A stretch of 64,000 nucleotides of DNA from Minwuiaceae bacterium (lineage in GTDB: Bacteria > Pseudomonadota > Alphaproteobacteria > Minwuiales > Minwuiaceae). This document shows positions 7,997 through 15,211 of this stretch, piece by piece. The stretch is taken from positions 124,001 to 188,000 of the forward strand of contig JANQEE010000013.1 of assembly GCA_028278525.1 (NCBI GenBank). The letters run 5' to 3'. Below the pieces are notes generated by a model. It did not search any database. It saw only the letters and a program-made list of their open reading frames with translations, and was not told the DNA's origin. Made by a program: the position numbers and the translations under genes. Positions within the stretch are counted from its first letter, which is position 1; every line of letters starts with the position of its first letter.

Positions 7997-8828
7997 CTTC
8001 GCGGGCAAGACGGCCTCCATCACCGGCGCCGGGTCCGGCATCGGACGCGCCCTGGCGGAGGCGTTCGCGGCCGAAGGCTGCCACCTGATGCTGAGCGACA
8101 TCGACGAAGCATCGGTTCAGGAAACCGCCCGGATGCTGGACGGCGCGAACGCGACCGTTGAAACCGCCCGACTGGACGTTGCGGACCGCAACGCCGTCGA
8201 GGCGCTCGCCGCGCAGTCAATCGACCGGTTCGGCGGCGTCGACCTCGTCATAAACAACGCAGGCGTGGCGCTCGGCGACGACGTCGCCGACATGACTTAC
8301 GACGACTTCATGTGGCTGATGAGCATCAACTTTTGGGGCGTCGTGCACGGCTGCAAGGCCTTTCTGCCGCATATGAAAGAGCGCGGCGCCGGTCACATCG
8401 TCAATATGTCCAGCCTGTTCGGCTTGATCGGCGTGCCCGGCCAGTCGGCCTATTGCGCCTCCAAGTTCGCCGTGCGCGGCTTCACCGAGTCGCTCCGCCT
8501 CGAACTCGCGGGCTCCGGCGTTTCGGTTCACATCGTGCATCCTGGCGGCGTCGCCACCAATATCGCGCGCAACGCCCGCGGTGGGCACGGCGGCGAAAGC
8601 CCGGCCGAGCGAGAGGCCAATCGTCGCGAGTTCGAGCGCCTGCTGATCATGCCGCCCGAAAGGGCCGCCGAAGTCATCCGCGACGGCATCCGCAACGACG
8701 ACCCGCGCATCGTCGTCGGCAACGACGCAAAAAGAGCAGACTGTCTCTCCCGTCTGATGCCACGGCGCTTCGGGCTGATGCTGCTGAAGCAGATGCAGAG
8801 AAAGTTCGGAAAGACAGGTGCAACATGA
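7974..8828 (+). CDS. Short-chain dehydrogenase/reductase (copy 2)
   Basis: 284 residues, close paralogue of the protein at 5034-5867. TGAGSGIG is at 17-24, NNAG near 92-95, the catalytic Ser in NMSSLFG, and Tyr160/Lys164 in YCASK. It overlaps the monooxygenase gene at its start and the next gene by ATGA at its stop, so it belongs to the operon. It probably oxidises or reduces the product of the monooxygenase; this is inferred from position. The C-terminus is longer and more basic than in copy 1. Confidence 0.9.
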   Translation: MPHSRSTDFAGKTASITGAGSGIGRALAEAFAAEGCHLMLSDIDEASVQETARMLDGANATVETARLDVADRNAVEALAAQSIDRFGGVDLVINNAGVALGDDVADMTYDDFMWLMSINFWGVVHGCKAFLPHMKERGAGHIVNMSSLFGLIGVPGQSAYCASKFAVRGFTESLRLELAGSGVSVHIVHPGGVATNIARNARGGHGGESPAEREANRREFERLLIMPPERAAEVIRDGIRNDDPRIVVGNDAKRADCLSRLMPRRFGLMLLKQMQRKFGKTGAT

Positions 8829-9406
8829 TTAGACGGATACTGTATTACGGTTCGGTGATTCTGGCCGGCGTGGCAATTGGCGCCGGAAGCGTCGTGGCGT
8901 TGACCTCTTTTAGTGTTGTTCAGGGCGGCATCGAGAACGGTCCCTGGCGAACCAACGCCTTGTACGGCAGCGCCGACGCAAGCCCTTACCTGCGCACGGG
9001 CGTCGCGATCGCAGGTCTGTTCGCACTCCGCAAGGAAGAGACCGTCTACTACACGGCATCCACCGACAGCGACGGCGATATATTGGATGCGAATTGCCGG
9101 TATCGGCTGAAAGGCCTGCCGCCGGATGCCCGTTGGTGGTCTTTCACGCTCTACGCCGCCGATCATTTCCTGGTCGACAATCCCGACGGCATCTACTCGG
9201 TTGCCAAGACGGGCGCCCTGCTCGGACCGGACGGCGGACTCGAAATTGTCGTATCGCCGGACCGGCAGGACGGCAACTGGCTGCCGTCGACAGGTGCGGG
9301 GCCGCTGTTCTCCATCACAGCGCGTCTCTACCATCCGTCCGCCGGCGTCTACGCCGACCTCGCCGGCACGCCACTGCCGACCATCCGCAAGGGGGATTGC
9401 CTATGA
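8825..9406 (+). CDS. DUF1214 domain protein, membrane-anchored
   Basis: 193 residues. One hydrophobic segment near 5-28 (ILYYGSVILAGVAIGAGSVV) is a signal anchor. The remainder resembles DUF1214, with typical strings such as WWSFTLYAADHFLVDN. In many proteins DUF1254 and DUF1214 form one chain; here they are separate neighbours, DUF1214 first. ATGA overlaps join it to both the preceding dehydrogenase and the following gene. The protein probably faces the periplasm. Its biochemical role is unknown. Confidence 0.75.
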   Translation: MIRRILYYGSVILAGVAIGAGSVVALTSFSVVQGGIENGPWRTNALYGSADASPYLRTGVAIAGLFALRKEETVYYTASTDSDGDILDANCRYRLKGLPPDARWWSFTLYAADHFLVDNPDGIYSVAKTGALLGPDGGLEIVVSPDRQDGNWLPSTGAGPLFSITARLYHPSAGVYADLAGTPLPTIRKGDCL

Positions 9407-9924
9407 ACAAGGTCTTGCGATGGCTGGTCGGCGCGATAGTGATCGCAATACCCGCCCATTTGGCGACCGTCTGGGCCGCGCCCTATGCGATCATGTGGCA
9501 GGCGGGCAACGGCATGCGGAAAGCCGGTATCGGCGACAACAGGGTCCTGCACGCCCCGCCGGTCACGGCGGCGTCGCGCAGCGTCGTGCGGCCGAGCCCC
9601 GACCTCGCCTATTCGATCTGCCGGTACAACCTGGCAGATGGACCCGTGCGCCTAAAAGCGCCGAAACCGGATGTCTATTTCTCGATCTCGGCCTACGCCA
9701 ACAATACCGACAACTTCTTTGTACTCAACGACCGCGAAATGAAGGCGGACGGCGCAGAGGTCGTGTTGGCCACCGCGTCCCAGGCCAAAGGCCTCCCCGA
9801 TGCCGTGCTCGCTCCCTCCGCCACCGGCGTCGTCCTGTTCCGGCGCGTTGTCCCCACCGGCCCTGCCTGGTCGGTTATCCGTGGCGAGCGTGTCGGGATG
9901 GCCTGTGAACCGATAACGGAATAG
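9403..9924 (+). CDS. DUF1254-like exported protein
   Basis: 173 residues with an N-terminal hydrophobic segment (about 5-26) and a soluble domain. DUF1254-like features include YSICRYNLADGPVRL near 67-81 and YFSISAYANNTDNFFVLND near 89-107. It overlaps the DUF1214 gene by ATGA. The pair is the usual two-domain partnership split into two genes. Probable periplasmic protein of unknown function, last of the monooxygenase operon before a 73-base gap. Confidence 0.7.
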   Translation: MNKVLRWLVGAIVIAIPAHLATVWAAPYAIMWQAGNGMRKAGIGDNRVLHAPPVTAASRSVVRPSPDLAYSICRYNLADGPVRLKAPKPDVYFSISAYANNTDNFFVLNDREMKADGAEVVLATASQAKGLPDAVLAPSATGVVLFRRVVPTGPAWSVIRGERVGMACEPITE

Positions 9925-9997
9925 CGCCCGCCTCAGCCTCCGATTACCTTAGTCGGTGGGCCGGTGCAAAAGCCGGCCGCCGGACGGAGGTAACGCC

Positions 9998-12040
9998 ATG
10001 GCTTCCCCAGACCCACTGCTGCAGCCCTTCCAGCTAAAGCACCTCACGCTCCGCAACCGGATCATGAGCACCAGTCACGAGCCGGCCTACTCGGAAAACG
10101 GCATGCCGACGGAGCGCTACCGGCTCTACCATGTCGAAAAGGCCAAGGGGGGCATCGCGCTGACCATGACAGCGGGTTCGGCCGTCGTTGCCGAGGATTC
10201 GCCGTCGGCCTTCGGCAATCTGCATGCCTACAAGGACGAGATCGTCCCCTGGCTTCGCGAGCTTACCGACGAATGCCACGAGCACGGCGCGGCGGTGATG
10301 ATACAGATCACCCATCTCGGCCGCCGCACCAATTGGAACAAGGCCGACTGGCTGCCGGTGCTGGCGCCGTCGCCGGTGCGGGAGCCGGCCCACCGGTCCT
10401 TTCCGAAGGAGGCCGAGGACTGGGATCTCGACCGCATCGTCAAAGCTTACGCGGCGACCGCCGAACGCATGCAGGCGGCCGGGCTCGACGGCATCGAGCT
10501 CGAATGCTACGGCCACCTGATGGACCAGTTCTGGTCGCCGGCGACCAACCGGCGGGCCGACGACTACAACGGCAGTCTCGACAACCGGCTGCGCTTCACC
10601 CGCCGCGTGCTCGACGCCATCCGCGACTCCGTCGGTCCCGATTTCATCGTCGGCGTCCGCATGGTGGCGGACGAGGACTGGGACAAAGGCCTGACCCGGG
10701 AGGAAGGCGTCGAGATCGCGCGGCGTCTCGTCGCCGATGGTCGGATCGACTTCCTCAATCTGATCCGCGGCCATATCGAAACCGACGCGGCGCTGGCCGG
10801 CGTGATCCCGATCCAAGGCATGCGCTCGGCGCCACATCTCGATTTCGCCGGCGAGGTCCGGGCCGAGACCCGCTTCCCCGTGTTCCATGCCGCGCGCATC
10901 GGCGACGTGGCAACGGCCCGCCATGCCATCGCCGAAGGCAAGCTGGACATGGTCGGCATGACCCGCGCCCACATCGCCGACCCGCATATCGCCCGAAAAG
11001 TGGCGGAAGGAAGGGAACACGAGATCCGCCCCTGCGTCGGCGCCACCTATTGCCTGGACCGGATCTACGAGGGGCATGAGGCGCTTTGCATCCACAACCC
11101 GGCCACCGGGCGCGAGGCGACCATGCCGCAGGTTATCGCGCCCTCGGATGGTCCGCGCCACAAGGTCGTCGTGGTCGGCGCCGGCCCGGCCGGGCTGGAG
11201 GCGGCGCGCGTCTCCGCCGAGCGCGGTCACGCCGTGGTGCTATTTGAGGCGGCCGACCGGCCCGGCGGCCAGATCCGGCTCGCCGCCCGCGGCCGACGAC
11301 GGAGCGAGCTGATCGGCATCGCCGACTGGCGAGCGGAATGCCTGGAGGCGCTCGGCGTCGAGATGCACTTCAACCGGCTGGCCGAGGCCGGCGACGTGCT
11401 GGCCGAAGCCCCTGACATCGTGATCGTCGCGACCGGCGGCCTGCCCAACACGTCGGTCCTGGATAGCGGCGACGATCTCGTCGTCTCGTCCTGGGATATC
11501 CTGTCGGGCGACGTCAAACCGGCCGACGACGTGCTGGTCTTCGACGACAACGGCGCCCATCCCGGCCTGCAGGCCGCCGAACTGATCGCGGAGTCTGGGG
11601 CGACTTTGGAGATCGTCACCCCGGAACGCTTCTTCGGCGCGGAGATCGGCGGCCTCAACCACGTTCCTTACGCGGCCTGTTTCCAGCGGCAAGGCACCCG
11701 CATCACCATCAACAGCCGCCTCAAGTCCGTCCGCCGCGACGGCAACAAGCTCGCCGCGTTGATCGGCAGTGATTACGACGACCGCGCCGACGAGAGACTG
11801 GTCAACCAGGTGGTGGTCGAACACGGCACGCTGCCGCTGGACGATCTTTATTTTGCCCTGAAGGAAGGCGCGTCGAACCGAGGCGAAGTCGACTATCAAG
11901 CCCTGATCGCCGGCCGGCCGCAGCAGGTCGTCGCCAACCCCGGCGGAGCCTACCGCCTCTACCGCATCGGCGATGCCGTCTCGTCGCGCAATATTCACGC
12001 CGCCATCTATGACGCCCTCCGTCTCTGCAAGGATTTTTGA
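9998..12040 (+). CDS. Old-yellow-enzyme/dienoyl-CoA-reductase-type flavin oxidoreductase
   Basis: 680 residues. An FMN-binding TIM barrel occupies about 1-340 and a pyridine-nucleotide-disulfide-like FAD/NAD part begins near 387 (VVVGAGPAGLEAARV). Between them relatives bind a [4Fe-4S] cluster with four cysteines. Here only C346, C352 and C364 line up; the second ligand position is Ala349 (CVGATYC). The protein may be closer to amine or N-methyl demethylases of this family, including those for N-methylproline, than to dienoyl-CoA reductase; that is recalled, not tested. GGAGG at 9986-9990 fixes the start at 9998. Confidence 0.85.
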   Translation: MASPDPLLQPFQLKHLTLRNRIMSTSHEPAYSENGMPTERYRLYHVEKAKGGIALTMTAGSAVVAEDSPSAFGNLHAYKDEIVPWLRELTDECHEHGAAVMIQITHLGRRTNWNKADWLPVLAPSPVREPAHRSFPKEAEDWDLDRIVKAYAATAERMQAAGLDGIELECYGHLMDQFWSPATNRRADDYNGSLDNRLRFTRRVLDAIRDSVGPDFIVGVRMVADEDWDKGLTREEGVEIARRLVADGRIDFLNLIRGHIETDAALAGVIPIQGMRSAPHLDFAGEVRAETRFPVFHAARIGDVATARHAIAEGKLDMVGMTRAHIADPHIARKVAEGREHEIRPCVGATYCLDRIYEGHEALCIHNPATGREATMPQVIAPSDGPRHKVVVVGAGPAGLEAARVSAERGHAVVLFEAADRPGGQIRLAARGRRRSELIGIADWRAECLEALGVEMHFNRLAEAGDVLAEAPDIVIVATGGLPNTSVLDSGDDLVVSSWDILSGDVKPADDVLVFDDNGAHPGLQAAELIAESGATLEIVTPERFFGAEIGGLNHVPYAACFQRQGTRITINSRLKSVRRDGNKLAALIGSDYDDRADERLVNQVVVEHGTLPLDDLYFALKEGASNRGEVDYQALIAGRPQQVVANPGGAYRLYRIGDAVSSRNIHAAIYDALRLCKDF

Positions 12041-12103
12041 CCGCGCCGGCCGCTTTCCCATCCTCGCCGCAGCGACTAGGATCGCCGCAACACGGGGAGG
12101 ACA

Positions 12104-13744
12104 ATGACGGAAAGCGTCGACAAGGATCTCGGCCAGTTCGACTATGTGATCGTCGGCGCCGGCACGGCGGGCTGCGTGCTGGCCAACCGGCTCAGCGCCG
12201 ACCCAGATATCTCGGTGCTGCTGCTGGAAGCCGGCGGCAAGGACGACTATTTCTGGATCCACGTCCCCGTCGGCTACCTCTACACCATGAACAACCCGCG
12301 CACCGACTGGTGCTTCAAGACCGAGCCGGAGCCGGGCCTGAACGGCCGCGCCCTCAACTATCCGCGCGGCAAGACCCTTGGCGGCTGTTCCTCGATCAAC
12401 GGCATGATCTACATGCGCGGCCAGGCCGGCGACTACGACCATTGGCGGCAGCTCGGCAATGTCGGCTGGGCGTGGGACGACGTGCTGCCCTATTTCCGCC
12501 GGTCGGAAGACTATGTCCATGGCGAGGACGATCTGCACGGCGCGGGCGGCGAGTGGCGCGTCGAGGAGATGCGGCTTAAGTGGGAAATCCTGGACGCCTT
12601 CCGCGACGCGGCCGAACAGGTCGGCATTCCTAAGACCGACGACTTCAATCGCGGCGACAACGAAGGCTGCGGCTACTTCCAGGTCAACCAGCGCCGCGGC
12701 GTCCGCTGGAGCACGGCCAAGGCGTTCCTGCGCCCAGCCATGCAGCGGCCCAATCTGACCGTGCTGACCCATGCCCAGACGGCCCGCATCCGCTTCACCG
12801 ACCGGCGCGCCGTCGGCGTCGAGCTCCATGTGAACGGCGAGCCCGCCCACGCGACGACGTCGGGCGAGGTGATCCTTACTGCCGGCTCGATCGGCTCGCC
12901 GCAGATCCTGCAGGTCTCCGGCGTCGGCCCCGGCGATCTACTGTCCGAACACGGTATCCCAGTCGTGCATGAATTGGCCGGCGTCGGCGCCAACCTGCAG
13001 GACCATTTACAGCTCCGTCTGATCTACCGGGTCAAGAATACAGTCACCCTGAACCAGCAGGCGAACAGCCTGCTCGGCAAAGCCGGCATGGGCCTTCAAT
13101 ACTTCCTGTTCAAACGCGGCCCGCTGACCATGGCACCGAGTCAGCTCGGCTGCTTCGCGAAAAGCGATCCGGGACGGGCCAGCCCGAACCTGGAGTATCA
13201 CGTCCAGCCGCTGAGCCTGGACAAATTCGGCGAGCCGCTGCACAGCTTCCCTGCCTTCACCGCGTCAGTCTGCAACCTGAGGCCGGAGAGCCGCGGCACG
13301 GTCCGGATCAAGAGCGCCGACCCGTTCGAACCGGCCGCGATCCGACCGAACTACCTAGCGGAAGACACCGACCGGCAGGTCGCGGCCGACGCCATCCGGC
13401 TGACCCGGCGCATCGCGGCGGCGGCGGCCCTGGCCCGCTTCGAGCCGCAGGAGCACCTGCCGGGAGACCATCTGCAATCGGACGAAGAACTGGCCCAGGC
13501 GGCCGGCGATATCGGAACCACTATCTTTCACCCGGTTGGAACCTGTAAGATGGGAAGCGATGCGAGGGCGGTCGTGGACGACCGCCTTTGCGTTCATGGA
13601 CTGGGCGGCCTGCGGGTGGTCGACGCCTCGGTAATGCCGACGATAACCTCCGGCAATACCAACGCACCGACGATCATGATCGCCGAAAAGGCCGCCGACA
13701 TGATCCGCGAGGATCGGCGGGCGGGCACCGGCAAAGCAGCCTGA
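12104..13744 (+). CDS. GMC-family FAD-dependent alcohol/choline dehydrogenase
   Basis: 546 residues. It has an FAD-binding VIVGAGTAG near 15-23, GMC signature 1 in GGCSSINGMIYMRG near 90-103, signature 2 in TAGSIGSPQILQVSG, and the catalytic His476 (FHPVGTCKMG) and Asn520 (SGNTNAPT). Members oxidise primary alcohols such as choline to aldehydes. The ribosome site GGGGAGGA precedes the ATG. It lies 63 bases after the flavin oxidoreductase on the same strand and probably shares its transcript. The substrate is unknown; a quaternary amine or aliphatic alcohol would fit. Confidence 0.9.
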   Translation: MTESVDKDLGQFDYVIVGAGTAGCVLANRLSADPDISVLLLEAGGKDDYFWIHVPVGYLYTMNNPRTDWCFKTEPEPGLNGRALNYPRGKTLGGCSSINGMIYMRGQAGDYDHWRQLGNVGWAWDDVLPYFRRSEDYVHGEDDLHGAGGEWRVEEMRLKWEILDAFRDAAEQVGIPKTDDFNRGDNEGCGYFQVNQRRGVRWSTAKAFLRPAMQRPNLTVLTHAQTARIRFTDRRAVGVELHVNGEPAHATTSGEVILTAGSIGSPQILQVSGVGPGDLLSEHGIPVVHELAGVGANLQDHLQLRLIYRVKNTVTLNQQANSLLGKAGMGLQYFLFKRGPLTMAPSQLGCFAKSDPGRASPNLEYHVQPLSLDKFGEPLHSFPAFTASVCNLRPESRGTVRIKSADPFEPAAIRPNYLAEDTDRQVAADAIRLTRRIAAAAALARFEPQEHLPGDHLQSDEELAQAAGDIGTTIFHPVGTCKMGSDARAVVDDRLCVHGLGGLRVVDASVMPTITSGNTNAPTIMIAEKAADMIREDRRAGTGKAA

Positions 13745-13872
13745 GGAGGCGGGTCCGCCCGGCCGGAATAACCTTGAAACCACCAAGTCTTGTGCGCGAC
13801 GGCGGGTGCGGATTAGGCTTGTCATCAGGAATCCACGAAACCCGAAGATAATTGGGAGAGGCATGGTCGACT

Positions 13873-14733
13873 ATGCGTTATGAGGCCCCAGAAACGATAG
13901 ATACGGCGGTCAGTCTGCTTGCCGGCGCGGGCGGCGACGCGCGCGTCCTGGCGGGCGGGACCGACCTGCTGGTGCAATTGCGCGCCGACATGATCGAGCC
14001 GGAGCTCGTCGTCGACGTGAAGAAAATCCAGTCGATGCGCACCATTACCGAAGAGAACGGCGGCTTTCGCATCGGCGCCGCTGTGGCCGGTGCGGAACTT
14101 TCCGAGCATCCGAAGGTCAAGGCTGCCTGGCCGGGCGTGGTCGAAGCAGTCGACCTGATCGGCTCGACCCAGATCCAGGGCCGCGCCTCGATGGGCGGCA
14201 ATCTCTGCAACGGTTCGCCCGCCGCTGACAGCGTGCCGGCCATGATCGCCGCCGGCACCATGGTGTCCATCGCCGGGCCCAACGGGGAACGCGAGGTTCC
14301 GGCCGAGGAGATCATCGTCGGCCCGGGCAAGACCTCGCTCGCCAAGGGCGAAATGGTGACGTCGCTGTTCCTGCCGGCCCGCCCGGCGCGGTCGGGCGAC
14401 GCCTATCTCCGCTTCATTCCGCGGACCGAGATGGACATCGCGGTGGTCGGCGCCGGGGTCAGCCTGACCCTCGACGAGGGCGGCACCTGCACCGCGGCCC
14501 GCGTGGCGCTCGGTGCGGTCGCGGCCACGCCCCTGCTGGTGCAGGAAGCGGCGGACGCGCTGATCGGCACCAAGCTGGACGACGCGGCGATGGAGGCCCT
14601 GGCCGCCGCCGCCAGCGCCGCCTGCAACCCGATCGACGACAAGCGCGGTACCAAGGACTTTCGGATAAAAGTGGCGGGCGTGCTGGCCCGCCGCGCGGCG
14701 CAGATCGCGCTTGAGCGTGCAAGGGGTAACTAA
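13873..14733 (+). CDS. Molybdenum hydroxylase, FAD-binding medium subunit
   Basis: 286 residues of the CoxM/XdhA-medium type. FAD-contact motifs are LAGGTDLLVQL near 28-38 and SMGGNLCNGSPAAD near 106-119. It carries electrons from the 2Fe-2S subunit to its acceptor. An in-frame TTG at 13852 would add seven residues; ATG 13873 is preferred because the family starts MRYEAP-like, though GGGAGAGG then sits slightly far upstream. The stop overlaps the next start (TAATG). Part of a medium-small-large set. Confidence 0.9.
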   Translation: MRYEAPETIDTAVSLLAGAGGDARVLAGGTDLLVQLRADMIEPELVVDVKKIQSMRTITEENGGFRIGAAVAGAELSEHPKVKAAWPGVVEAVDLIGSTQIQGRASMGGNLCNGSPAADSVPAMIAAGTMVSIAGPNGEREVPAEEIIVGPGKTSLAKGEMVTSLFLPARPARSGDAYLRFIPRTEMDIAVVGAGVSLTLDEGGTCTAARVALGAVAATPLLVQEAADALIGTKLDDAAMEALAAAASAACNPIDDKRGTKDFRIKVAGVLARRAAQIALERARGN

Positions 14734-15209
14734 TGTCAAAAATTCACGTAACGACAACGGTCAACGGGGACGAGGTCGAGTTCCTCTGCGAGCCGGACGA
14801 GACCCTGCTCGACGTGCTCCGGGACGAACTGCATCTGACCGGCAGCAAGGAAGGCTGCGCGTCCGGCGACTGCGGCGCCTGCAGCGTCATGGTGAACGAC
14901 CGCCTGGTCTGCTCCTGCCTGGTACTCGGCGCGGAAGCCGATGGCGCCAAGGTCGAGACGATCGAGGGCATGGCCGACGGCGAAAACCTGCATCCGCTGC
15001 AGAAGAAGTTCCTGGAGCATGCGGCGCTGCAATGCGGCGTCTGCACTCCGGGCTTTCTGGTAGCGGCCAAGGCGCTGCTGGAGAAGAACCCGGACCCGAC
15101 CGAGACCGAGGCGCGCTATTGGCTCGCCGGCAATCTCTGCCGCTGCACCGGCTATGACAAGATCATCCGCGCCGTGCTCGACACGGCCGCCGAAATGAGA
15201 GGTAACTGA
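14733..15209 (+). CDS. Molybdenum hydroxylase, 2Fe-2S small subunit
   Basis: 158 residues with both 2Fe-2S clusters of this family. The plant-ferredoxin-like site is GCASGDCGACSVMV near 45-58 with another Cys further on; the helical-domain site is CGVCTPGF and CRCTG. It relays electrons from the molybdenum centre to FAD. The gene is coupled to the medium subunit by TAATG and ends two bases before the large-subunit start. Confidence 0.93.
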   Translation: MSKIHVTTTVNGDEVEFLCEPDETLLDVLRDELHLTGSKEGCASGDCGACSVMVNDRLVCSCLVLGAEADGAKVETIEGMADGENLHPLQKKFLEHAALQCGVCTPGFLVAAKALLEKNPDPTETEARYWLAGNLCRCTGYDKIIRAVLDTAAEMRGN

Positions 15210-15211
15210 CG

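Noticed and set aside
9961-9985. GGCCGG/CCGGCC inverted repeat before the OYE gene
   Set aside because: Only six base pairs in GC-rich DNA; expected by chance.
11240-12850. 536-codon minus-strand frame across the OYE and GMC genes
   Set aside because: It spans the junction of two well-supported plus-strand genes; composition is that of a shadow frame.
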